A stretch of DNA of 7,205 nucleotides from contig JAJZCT010000166.1 of NCBI GenBank assembly GCA_021828925.1, forward strand, positions 1-7,205, written 5' to 3'. The notes under the pieces were generated by a model that saw only the letters and a program-made list of their open reading frames with translations, ran no database searches and was not told the origin of the DNA. The stretch's first letter is position 1. Every line of letters begins with the position of its first letter. The position numbers and the translations under genes were made by a program. Below, piece after piece: positions 1 to 5,297 of this stretch. The DNA is from Planctomycetota bacterium (GTDB lineage Bacteria; Planctomycetota; Phycisphaerae; WQYP01).

Positions 1-17
1 ACAATCGGTTGGAGGAC

Positions 18-41
18 AAAACGTGCGCGGGCCAGCCCGTG
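18..41 (-). terminator. weak Rho-independent terminator candidate after the pseudopilin gene
   Basis: Read on the minus strand, about 30 nt past the stop codon at 72, there is a short GC-rich inverted repeat: CGGG (plus 28-31) pairs with CCCG (36-39) around a 4-nt loop. One more outer pair follows after a mismatch. After a 4-nt gap comes a run of four T on the minus strand (plus AAAA at 18-21). Stem and T-run are both short, so this is only a candidate. No better terminator is visible before the window edge. Confidence 0.3.
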
Positions 42-71
42 AAACAGGAAATCAATGCAGCCTCTCGGAGG

Positions 72-965
72 TCACCAGCCCCAGAATTGGCCGAAAGAGT
101 AAAAGCGGACTTTGATCTGGGACATAGGCACCCAAGATACCGAGCCGTCATTATAAAGCTCGTGCTCGCCGGCGGGGAGAAAATTTCCCATCGATCCATC
201 AACATGATTAGACCACGGCGGCTGCCCGCTGCCAGCGTTGGTGTATCCCACCGTACCGGATGGATCAGTGAACATTGCGTTGTCGGTTGCCAGAATCGAT
301 GCGCTGTCGGATTGGGGGTTGACGGCGGGTTCGTGGCCCGGATCATCATTATACCATCGTACCGGCCCATATTTGGGATTCCATCCAGACCAACCAGGAT
401 AGAGCACGGTACCATCGCCTGCTGGACTATATAGACCCAAATAGGGGGATCCGTCATCAACCCAATAGCAGTATCCCATTGGAAAGGTAAAATTATCGAT
501 ATAACCCTGTGCATTGTAATAGGCCGACGGCACGAAGCGGGCTTGGCTGAAATAACTCCCCGCCTCAGGACAAAAGAGCATGCTGATTCCAGTTGCCGTT
601 GGGCTAAGCATTCCGGGTTGCGGGTTTACCATTTGCCCGGATGTCACATTGCCGACCACCCCGAAGGAGCTGTAATAAAGCATGCCGAATCCCGCCACGG
701 GGTAGGTTTCACTGCTTCCGACGGTGGCAGAATAGGTCGCGCTCGCCATGGGCCAAAAGCCCGCCATACATAATGGATATTGACCAGCATACTCATTGGC
801 GTATTCGTGCAAAGCTATCCCGATCTGTCGTAGATTCGAGGCGCATTGAATCCTTTCGGCCAATATCTTAGCCCGAGCCAAGGCTGGCAATAACAACGCT
901 ATCAACAAAGCGATGATACTGATCACCACCAACAGCTCTATTATAGTGAATGCCCTACGTTTCAT
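72..965 (-). CDS. type II secretion/type IV-like pseudopilin with prepilin N-terminus (H-X9-DG / DUF1559-like)
   Basis: The 297-residue protein starts with a class III (prepilin) signal. Basic residues K2-R4 are followed by A5, the probable cleavage point, then F6[10 protein letters not shown] with Glu at mature position +5, and a hydrophobic helix to about residue 29. Ala stands where Gly is commonest before the cut. Next comes the segment [19 protein letters not shown] (41-59), which is typical of the large planctomycete/verrucomicrobial pseudopilin families. Also visible are an FCPE motif near 131-134 and, near the C-terminus, an Asn-His (253-254) followed by YNDGSVSW (271-278), matching the H...DG C-terminal signature although the spacing is longer than nine. 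The ATG is preceded by AGAAGAAAGGG 7 nt upstream, which supports this start. Such proteins are processed by a prepilin peptidase and sit in the inner membrane or a pseudopilus-like fibre. They occur in many copies per genome, often beside PEP-CTERM or glycosidase genes. The exact role is unknown. It probably has its own promoter in 966-1124 or is co-transcribed with the PEP-CTERM gene. Confidence 0.9.
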   Translation of the reverse strand: MKRRAFTIIELLVVISIIALLIALLLPALARAKILAERIQCASNLRQIGIALHEYANEYAGQYPLCMAGFWPMASATYSATVGSSETYPVAGFGMLYYSSFGVVGNVTSGQMVNPQPGMLSPTATGISMLFCPEAGSYFSQARFVPSAYYNAQGYIDNFTFPMGYCYWVDDGSPYLGLYSPAGDGTVLYPGWSGWNPKYGPVRWYNDDPGHEPAVNPQSDSASILATDNAMFTDPSGTVGYTNAGSGQPPWSNHVDGSMGNFLPAGEHELYNDGSVSWVPMSQIKVRFYSFGQFWGW

Positions 966-1048
966 AATTCGACCCTTTCTTCTGACAACCGCTCACGGAA
1001 ACAAGTGGAAAAATGAGGTACGTAACCGGCATTCCTAGTCCTGCGGGT

Positions 1049-1059
1049 CTGTTTGTTCC
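1049..1059 (-). repeat. GGAACAAACAG element, copy 1 (pseudopilin leader)
   Basis: The minus strand reads GGAACAAACAG, about 84-94 nt upstream of the pseudopilin start. The identical 11-mer occurs on the minus strand at 2171-2181 upstream of the PEP-CTERM gene, and its first 9 bases recur at 1090-1098. This could be a regulator-binding or leader element. The function is inferred only from recurrence. Confidence 0.4.
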
Positions 1060-1089
1060 GCTTGAGTCCGATACAATCAGTTGCTTTCC

Positions 1090-1098
1090 GTTTGTTCC
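1090..1098 (-). repeat. GGAACAAAC element, copy 2 (pseudopilin leader)
   Basis: The minus strand reads GGAACAAAC, 39 bp upstream of copy 1 and about 125-133 nt upstream of the pseudopilin start. It shares 9 bases with the copies at 1049-1059 and 2171-2181. The adjoining plus-strand sequence TTGCTAAAGCAA (1103-1114) is a small imperfect palindrome that might be part of the same control region. Confidence 0.35.
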
Positions 1099-1124
1099 AC
1101 CTTTGCTAAAGCAATCGGGAATAC

Positions 1125-1166
1125 GAACACCGAGTGCCGGTAACTCGGTACTGGCACTCGGTGTTC
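1125..1166 (-). terminator. long stable hairpin between the PEP-CTERM and pseudopilin genes
   Basis: The arms GAACACCGAGTGCC (1125-1138) and GGCACTCGGTGTTC (1153-1166) are a perfect 14-bp inverted repeat. After one G/T position (1139/1152) three more pairs form, giving an almost continuous 18-bp stem with a 6-nt loop (1143-1148). It starts 10 bp past the PEP-CTERM stop codon, where a terminator would be expected. No T-run follows on the minus strand, so it is not a textbook Rho-independent terminator. It may instead protect the 3' end of the upstream message or separate expression of the two genes. It could also be a small mobile palindromic repeat. Confidence 0.6.
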
Positions 1167-1175
1167 TGCACAACA

Positions 1176-1982
1176 CTACCCTGTCGGGCTTCGGCGCCCC
1201 ATTTTAATCAGTAGCAGGCCTAATCCACCAGCCACGAATATCGCCAAACCTACGGGTTCTGGGACCGAGGTACCGGTTAGGCTAAATGCGCCCACGACGG
1301 CTGTGTTATAATTTACCCCAAATCCCACCCCCGTGATCGAGGGATTGGTGGAAAACGTGTAGGGCTCGCCTTGGACGGGAGAACCATCATAATACCATTG
1401 TGCGGTCCACTGCGCGGCCGTGGTGTCCAGCACCACACCCATAGTAATCGGAGATTGTGGTGATGCATAACCAGCAATGTTCCCGTTCCCCGAAGCGAAA
1501 TATTGGCCGAGATCAGATGTACTCGAGTTCGAGTTCGGCTCTTGGAGCATCCAAGGGCCAGCCGCACTACCAAAGATATTTGACGTCTGAGATGATGTGG
1601 TATTGACGAAACCAAACGCCAACCATTGCCACCCTGCGGCCGGTGACCCAGGGCTGGCTGTGATGGACAGATTATAGATCTCGCCGGACGTGGGAGTGAA
1701 GGGGAGAATGGCGTCAGCTTGTTCCACATTATTCGTCGAGGCCGAACCATTGGCATTCCAATACGAGGCCGCAGACCATGTGCCACCCGTCAAATCCATC
1801 CCCGGACTTGCGCCATTGAGCGGTGCGGTAGCGCCGCCGGTAAAATTATCCGTGTAGATGTTCACTGCGGTGGCAGTGGCTGTACCAACCGCCAGGCCCA
1901 GCACCGCCAACGCTGCACCAGCGATAGCCGCCGAAGAAGAACCGTGAGAACCGAACAAATTTGGGAACGACTTTGGAAACAT
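1176..1982 (-). CDS. PEP-CTERM sorting-domain protein (exosortase substrate) with lectin-like beta-rich domain
   Basis: The product is 268 residues from the chosen start. It has an N-terminal signal peptide, roughly residues 18-39: a Ser/Ala/Gly/Leu-rich hydrophobic stretch ending in TATATA before VN. A Thr/Ser/Asn/Gly-rich extracellular part follows, beginning with IYTDNFTGG and containing WQWLAFGF, which resembles concanavalin A/LamG-type beta-sandwich proteins. The C-terminus is diagnostic: VPEP (240-243), a hydrophobic helix (about 244-259), then K260 and R263-R264. In this family the tail is recognised and cut by an exosortase, and the protein goes to the envelope or extracellular matrix. 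No exosortase gene is in the window. The open frame extends 25 codons further upstream to 2057, but that extension is Arg-rich and would hide the signal peptide. The ATG at 1980-1982 has AGGAG 6 nt upstream and places the signal peptide correctly. A carbohydrate-binding role is suggested by the fold resemblance only. Confidence 0.88.
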   Translation of the reverse strand: MFPKSFPNLFGSHGSSSAAIAGAALAVLGLAVGTATATAVNIYTDNFTGGATAPLNGASPGMDLTGGTWSAASYWNANGSASTNNVEQADAILPFTPTSGEIYNLSITASPGSPAAGWQWLAFGFVNTTSSQTSNIFGSAAGPWMLQEPNSNSSTSDLGQYFASGNGNIAGYASPQSPITMGVVLDTTAAQWTAQWYYDGSPVQGEPYTFSTNPSITGVGFGVNYNTAVVGAFSLTGTSVPEPVGLAIFVAGGLGLLLIKMGRRSPTG

Positions 1983-1988
1983 AAAAAA

Positions 1989-1993
1989 CTCCT
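1989..1993 (-). promoter_or_regulatory. ribosome binding site that fixes the PEP-CTERM start
   Basis: AGGAG on the minus strand lies 6 nt before the ATG at 1980-1982, with a T-run between. This is far better than anything before the ATG at 2057. A small inverted repeat, GCTCCC (1994-1999) with GGGAGC (2003-2008), touches its upstream side and might affect access to the site. Confidence 0.7.
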
Positions 1994-2130
1994 GCTCCCT
2001 TGGGGAGCCCCTCGGATTTCTCGCCAAACCGGGCGAGCTGCGGACCCTCCGCGACATGCGGTGGATGAAAAAAGATGAAAATCCAATCTTTGAACACTTG
2101 GCTCATCGGCTATAGCAGAAACAGCAGATT

Positions 2131-2143
2131 AGCCAAATTGGCT
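2131..2143. repeat. AGCCAA-A-TTGGCT palindrome followed by TGGC tandem repeats
   Basis: A perfect 6-bp inverted repeat with one central base sits in the leader of the PEP-CTERM gene, about 150 bp upstream of its start. It runs directly into tandem TGGC units (2139-2151). A palindrome of this kind could be an operator for a dimeric repressor or form a leader hairpin. No function is assigned. Confidence 0.35.
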
Positions 2144-2170
2144 GGCTGGCTGAAACGCTTGCGGAAATAC

Positions 2171-2181
2171 CTGTTTGTTCC
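2171..2181 (-). repeat. GGAACAAACAG element, copy 3 (PEP-CTERM leader)
   Basis: This is an exact 11-base match to the element at 1049-1059, in the same orientation relative to its gene, about 189-199 nt upstream of the PEP-CTERM start. In both places the minus strand also has a GCG/GC just before it. It suggests that the PEP-CTERM and pseudopilin genes share control. Confidence 0.4.
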
Positions 2182-2215
2182 CGCCATACCAATTAGCAAC
2201 CACCTCCATCCCTGA

Positions 2216-2223
2216 TTTGCAAA
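2216..2223. promoter_or_regulatory. TTTGCAAA box, distal site
   Basis: This is a perfect 8-bp palindrome, TTTGCAAA, exactly 84 bp (4 x 21) upstream of the same 8-mer at 2300-2307. It is followed by GACAA, which echoes the complement of the GTCTA part of the proximal repeats with a 4-base gap. It lies close to the likely start region of the PEP-CTERM transcript, so it may be a distal or looping site. Assignment rests on sequence match and spacing only. Confidence 0.35.
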
Positions 2224-2224
2224 G

Positions 2225-2252
2225 ACAATACAAGATCATTCAGTTCATTCAA
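2225..2252 (-). promoter_or_regulatory. possible sigma-70-like promoter for the PEP-CTERM gene
   Basis: On the minus strand TTGAAT (plus 2247-2252) and TATTGT (plus 2225-2230) are separated by 16 bp. This is a reasonable but weak match to -35/-10 elements. Transcription would start near 2218 and leave a leader of about 235 nt containing the GGAACAAACAG element and the palindrome at 2131-2143. Promoter consensus in these phyla is poorly defined. Confidence 0.2.
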
Positions 2253-2292
2253 CCGACGAAAGAAGTATAACACCCCTAAAAGGAGATGTGTT

Positions 2293-2328
2293 GTCTATTT
2301 TTGCAAATCGCTGGTCTATTTTGGCAAA
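2293..2328 (+). promoter_or_regulatory. tandem direct repeat, likely operator of the XylR-like regulator
   Basis: GTCTATTTTTGCAAA (2293-2307) and GTCTATTTTGGCAAA (2314-2328) match at 14 of 15 positions and repeat every 21 bp, two turns of the helix, so both lie on one face of the DNA. AraC-family activators bind direct half-sites spaced this way (araI1/araI2 is the classic case). The gene starting 127 bp downstream encodes such a protein. Autoregulation, or control of the divergent PEP-CTERM gene, is therefore the leading reading. The ligand is unknown. Confidence 0.55.
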
Positions 2329-2440
2329 GCCTTTCGGGGCGGTTTCTTAGCGTTTCGAGACCCTTGTACACGCGGAGGGTACCAACGGAGTTGGAATCTG
2401 CGGAAGCCGTCGCCATCCTACACCATCTTTTGGCAATCGC

Positions 2441-2445
2441 GGAGG
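2441..2445 (+). promoter_or_regulatory. ribosome binding site supporting the regulator start at 2455
   Basis: GGAGG sits 9 nt before the ATG at 2455. The alternative ATG at 2488 has only GGAG at 10 nt. The upstream ATG is therefore preferred, although the first ~28 residues are not needed for the recognised fold. Upstream, CCAAC-GGA-GTTGG (2382-2394) is a further small dyad in the leader. Confidence 0.6.
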
Positions 2446-2454
2446 ATTTGTAGT

Positions 2455-3654
2455 ATGTTATCCGCACTTGCTTGGAGACTTGCTGAAATGAAACCCCCAT
2501 CGACTCGCACACACGCCAGGGCGGCAGGGGCACTGCTGACGCGGCAAGTTCTGTTGTCGCTTAGCTGGTATTCCAGCGATATTCATCGCGGCATTGCGCG
2601 ATACGCGGAAAACGCGCGATGGAATCTGGACCTGAGCTCCGTGCATGATTCACTGCTGCCGGCGCGATGGGGCGGAGATGGCATTCTATGCACCGCGGGC
2701 AATAGTCGCGCCGTTGATCGACGTCTGCTAGGTTATAGAAGGCCTATTGTCAATATCGGCAACAACGATGCATTTCCCGCACCAAGAGTTGCGGCGGATA
2801 TGGATAAAGTTGTGAAACTGGCCGTTGAACATTTTTGCCAGAGGGGATTTGAACACCAGGCATATTACATTTGCCTCGGCAATCGGACGGAGTTGGCGAA
2901 ACTGCAAATCTTCCGGCAGGCTGTCGCTGCCGCCGGAAAAGCTTTTTATGTCATCGACTGTTCGAGTTATTCACATGAAGCCCGACTTCGGCAACTGCAA
3001 CGGCAACTTGGCAAGCTGCCCAAGCCTCTGGCGGTCAACGCGCAGTCCGACGATTTTGCAATTGAAGTTATTCAGACGGGCCTGAATGCGGGATTGCGGG
3101 TACCCCAGGATGTCGCGGTGCTGGGTTGCAACGATGACCGGTTAATTTGCCCATTTACCGCCGTGCCGCTGTCCAGCATTGACAATAACCTGGAAGGGAT
3201 CGGTTACGAGGCGGCGGCCCTGCTGGACCGCCTTATGCAAGGCGAAACTCCACCCGCCGGGGCCATCTTGATTCCCCCGCGCGGCGTAATCACCCGGCAG
3301 TCCACTGACATACTTGCCATAGCGGACCAGAATGTCGCCGCCGCGATGGAGCTTATTAAATGCCGTTATCGCCAGCCGCTCAAAGCCCAAAGCATCGCCA
3401 GCGAGCTGCAGGTGTCCTATCGGACGCTGCACAGCGCATTCGTGCGGTACGTAGGTCATAGCATGGCGCAGGAAATCCGGAACCGGCGGGTGGAATACGC
3501 AGCAGGTAAGATGGTCAACAGCAGCGTGAAAATGCAGAACATCGCCTGGGAATCGGGCTTTCTAACCTTGAGTCACATGGTGCGGGTGTTTCGCCAAACT
3601 AAAGGGATCACCCCGGGTGCGTTTCGACGGGCGTTCGGACGCACAGGGCGATAA
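2455..3654 (+). CDS. XylR-type transcriptional regulator (LacI-like sugar sensor fused to AraC-type HTH domain)
   Basis: The 399-residue protein has no N-terminal DNA-binding domain. From about residue 31 to 285 it resembles the periplasmic-binding-protein-like sensor of LacI-family regulators. Markers include YSSDIHRGIARYAE (39-52), RWGGDGILC (71-79), AVLGCNDD (221-228) and a stretch around SSIDNNLEGIGYEAAALL (240-257), the usual end of that fold. Residues ~291-396 are a complete AraC-type domain with two helix-turn-helix units: one around LKAQSIASELQVSYRTLH (309-326), the other around MQNIAWESGF...LSHMVRVFR (360-380). It ends with the family signature GITPGAFRRAF (384-394). This architecture matches E. 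coli XylR and is greatly expanded in Planctomycetota and Lentisphaerota, where members adjoin glycosidase genes. It should bind a sugar in the cytoplasm and activate or repress nearby operons. The effector cannot be read from sequence; rhamnose or a related sugar is only a guess from the neighbouring rhamnosidase. A phased direct repeat lies upstream, and the sulfotransferase gene follows after 41 bp, probably on the same transcript. Confidence 0.92.
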   Translation: MLSALAWRLAEMKPPSTRTHARAAGALLTRQVLLSLSWYSSDIHRGIARYAENARWNLDLSSVHDSLLPARWGGDGILCTAGNSRAVDRRLLGYRRPIVNIGNNDAFPAPRVAADMDKVVKLAVEHFCQRGFEHQAYYICLGNRTELAKLQIFRQAVAAAGKAFYVIDCSSYSHEARLRQLQRQLGKLPKPLAVNAQSDDFAIEVIQTGLNAGLRVPQDVAVLGCNDDRLICPFTAVPLSSIDNNLEGIGYEAAALLDRLMQGETPPAGAILIPPRGVITRQSTDILAIADQNVAAAMELIKCRYRQPLKAQSIASELQVSYRTLHSAFVRYVGHSMAQEIRNRRVEYAAGKMVNSSVKMQNIAWESGFLTLSHMVRVFRQTKGITPGAFRRAFGRTGR

Positions 3655-3695
3655 TACAACGCCCGGATTGAAGAGAAATCGAAAGGAATGCCGAG

Positions 3696-4514
3696 ATGGG
3701 AAATAAGCGAGTGATCGTGGTGCTGGGAATGCATCATAGCGGGACCAGCGTTATCGCCCGATCATTGGCGGTTTTTAATGTTTATCTCGGCGACGACCTG
3801 ATGCCCAGTCAGCCGGATCATCCTGCCGGATTTTGGGAAGATAACCGGATTACCGCCACCAATGACCGCGTCTTGGCGGCCCAGGGTTTTTCATGGCGGA
3901 AACCAGGATTCGATTGTGCCCGCATGACCGCCCTTTCCTCTTATCGACAAACTGTTACGCTCATCGCCAACGATGTCCGCGCACGCTTCAGCCATGTCCC
4001 ACTGTGGGGATTTAAGGATCCACGAACCTGCCGGTTAATACCCATTTGGAAGGATGTGTTTCGATTGTTGAGGGTAGGAGCCGGTTATATTATCGTGGTT
4101 CGTCATCCGCGCAGCGTGGCGGAGTCGTTGCGATCAAAATATGGCATGAGTGTGCGCATGGGTTACAAGCTTTGGCTGGAACACATGGTGGCGGCAGTAC
4201 ACGAAACCCGGCAAAATCGGCGAGTCTTTGTGAGCTACGACCGTATGCTCGATAATCCGAGGCACGAGTTGCGACGCGAGGCGGAGGCGTTGGGCTTGGA
4301 ATCATCTCAGCTCAACTCGAATTCGGCCAAGGCTTTTATTGAATCCTTTTTGGATTCACATTTGCGCCATAGACGCTACCAACGCGACGATTTCTCCCCA
4401 TCCATCAACAGACCGAGCATTTACATGCAGGCCTTTAGCCTGCTGGACGCCATGGCCGCTGATGCGATATCACAATTGGCTTTTCGCCGCGCTTGGAACA
4501 ACCTGTTAAAGTGA
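3696..4514 (+). CDS. sulfotransferase family protein (PAPS-dependent)
   Basis: The 272-residue cytoplasmic protein carries the hallmarks of bacterial carbohydrate/protein sulfotransferases. The 5'-phosphosulfate loop GMHHSGTS (11-18) follows the first beta-strand (VIVVL). PAGFWED (43-49) and WGFKDPR (104-110) follow, then the 3'-phosphate motif RHPRSVAESL (136-145). Late motifs are SYDRMLDNP (180-188) and FLDSHLRHRR (218-227), the family's usual 'F-D-LRH' signature. These enzymes transfer sulfate from PAPS to a hydroxyl or amino group, often on a surface polysaccharide or lipid. The acceptor is not predictable. The second His of the loop replaces the Arg often seen there, but the invariant Ser-Gly-Thr is kept, so activity is plausible. 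AAAGGA 8 nt before the ATG supports the start. No transmembrane segment is evident, and no sulfate-activation genes are in the window. Confidence 0.88.
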   Translation: MGNKRVIVVLGMHHSGTSVIARSLAVFNVYLGDDLMPSQPDHPAGFWEDNRITATNDRVLAAQGFSWRKPGFDCARMTALSSYRQTVTLIANDVRARFSHVPLWGFKDPRTCRLIPIWKDVFRLLRVGAGYIIVVRHPRSVAESLRSKYGMSVRMGYKLWLEHMVAAVHETRQNRRVFVSYDRMLDNPRHELRREAEALGLESSQLNSNSAKAFIESFLDSHLRHRRYQRDDFSPSINRPSIYMQAFSLLDAMAADAISQLAFRRAWNNLLK

Positions 4515-4573
4515 GATTCATTCTGCGGAATACCGCACAAATTTCTTCGTTATCCCGTTACGCCAATGCGGCT

Positions 4574-4601
4574 GCGTCGCCGCCCGGCCGTGACGCTTTT
4601 T
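4574..4601 (+). terminator. Rho-independent terminator candidate after the sulfotransferase gene
   Basis: GCGTC (4574-4578) pairs with GACGC (4592-4596), extended inward by a G-T and a C-G pair, and is followed at once by five T (4597-4601). It lies 60 bp past the sulfotransferase stop. A smaller hairpin, TGCGG-AATA-CCGCA (4524-4537), sits nearer the stop but has only a broken T-rich tail. The pair probably ends the regulator-sulfotransferase transcript. Confidence 0.45.
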
Positions 4602-4639
4602 CCGATCAATCGCCTCGACCGCAACACCCCAGGAAATGA

Positions 4640-4879
4640 GCGTGGCGGCAGGAAGGTGACCAACTCTGGTTTGAACCGCGGCTGCCGGCGAGCTGGGGCA
4701 CATTTCATATACATTTCCGGTACCGTGAAACGTTTTATCACATGACTTTTACATCAGGCGGAAACGACGTGTCGGAAGTAACGGTTGATGGGGTGGTTCA
4801 AAGCAACAGACGCATCACGCTGGTTGATAACCGGCAGGATCACACGGTAACAATCAAATTGGTTTACCATGCCGAGTGA
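4640..4879 (+). pseudogene. C-terminal remnant of a GH94-type glycan phosphorylase / cyclic beta-1,2-glucan synthase-like protein
   Basis: One frame gives 79 codons ending at TGA 4877-4879. It reads like the terminal beta-sandwich of GH94 enzymes (cellobiose/chitobiose phosphorylases and the NdvB C-terminus). EGDQLWFEPRLPASW (5-19) corresponds to the conserved 'EGD-L-DPC-P--W' turn. FHIHFRYRETFYHMTF (22-37) matches the following strands, and VSEVTVDG (43-50) then ITLVDNRQDHTVTIKL (57-72) match the closing 'IPLVDDG--H-V-V-L' strands. An in-frame TGA at 4637-4639 precedes it. The other two frames across 4515-4640 show nothing of the catalytic (alpha/alpha)6-barrel, and no start codon precedes the conserved part. 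It is therefore a decayed or rearranged leftover of a gene normally of at least ~800 residues, not a functional protein. It implies past deletion or recombination between the sulfotransferase and rhamnosidase genes. Family choice within GH94 or the related GH65-type phosphorylases is uncertain. Confidence 0.65.
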
Positions 4880-5293
4880 TCTGTGCCATAATGTGCCTTA
4901 TGGATCAGAACTTCGTACTTGTGCACCCGACCGATCGGCGTCTGCTGAGCCGAGGCATCGACTGCATTCTTTCGCAGACGGAGCGGCATGGCCGTGTTGC
5001 ATCGACGGACCTCGTCGAACGCACAACGATTTTGGCGACGCCGGTGTTGATCCATTGCAAACCGCACGGACATTTTGTCCCGCAGCAGCGCAAATCGGCT
5101 TGGGGACTTTGGGAATAGGCAGACGTGATGCTGCCAGCCCCCCCCGTGTTGCCGCACTGTGGCGCCCATGCAGCCATCGGAAAGAAACGACCGCCATGGC
5201 GCGAGAGCCGATAGTTTCCGCCTCCTGCTATCGCCATGCGAGGCACTGTATTATTCTGGAGCATTCGTTTGAGCAATTCGCGGGAGAGCGTAT
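4880..5293. other. gene-poor stretch without a recognisable product
   Basis: Nothing in these 414 bp is recognised in any frame. Several frames stay open on both strands, which only reflects few stop codons in this composition. On the plus strand an open frame from a GTG at 4876 to TAG at 5118 (80 residues, starting inside the stop of the GH94 remnant) has sensible-looking composition but no known motif. An 8-C run lies at 5138-5145. Given the neighbouring GH94 remnant, this may be further decayed coding DNA. Confidence 0.4.
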
Positions 5294-5297
5294 TCAT
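4905..5297 (-). CDS. doubtful ORF overlapping the rhamnosidase stop by 4 bp
   Basis: An ATG (5295-5297) overlaps the rhamnosidase stop as ATGA, the arrangement typical of translationally coupled genes, and opens a 130-codon frame. The first ~45 residues look protein-like (MNTLSRELLKRML..., then YRLSRHGGRFFPMAAW). The latter segment faintly recalls the 'G-PFFP-G-W' N-terminus of GH42/GH35-like glycosidases. After about residue 50 the frame passes a run of eight G (minus strand) and becomes rich in Cys, Arg and Ser with no similarity I recognise. The Shine-Dalgarno signal is weak. It could be the intact start of a frameshifted or truncated gene, or chance. Confidence 0.2.
   Translation of the reverse strand: MNTLSRELLKRMLQNNTVPRMAIAGGGNYRLSRHGGRFFPMAAWAPQCGNTGGAGSITSAYSQSPQADLRCCGTKCPCGLQWINTGVAKIVVRSTRSVDATRPCRSVCERMQSMPRLSRRRSVGCTSTKF

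Noticed and set aside
9..434. 141-codon plus-strand frame at the left edge
   Set aside because: It lies opposite the pseudopilin C-terminal half and carries no motif; the minus-strand gene is clear.
955..1176. 73-codon minus-strand open frame between the PEP-CTERM and pseudopilin genes
   Set aside because: It starts at a GTG inside the PEP-CTERM stop, runs through the long hairpin and the repeated leader elements, overlaps the pseudopilin start, and has no recognisable motif.
1313..1786. 157-codon minus-strand frame inside the PEP-CTERM gene
   Set aside because: It is an out-of-frame shadow, rich in Pro, Arg and Ser, of a gene whose signal peptide and VPEP tail identify the true frame.
2264..2292. 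TATACT on the minus strand (2264-2269) as the PEP-CTERM -10, with AACAC/GTGTT dyad beside it
   Set aside because: No acceptable -35 lies at the right distance, and the dyad is short and interrupted.
3142..3459. 105-codon minus-strand frame opposite the regulator
   Set aside because: It is antisense to the conserved LacI-like and AraC-like segments, with no independent support.
4864..5169. minus-strand frames in the gene-poor stretch as intact genes
   Set aside because: All three minus-strand frames are open over much of this interval, so openness carries no information, and none contains a recognised motif.
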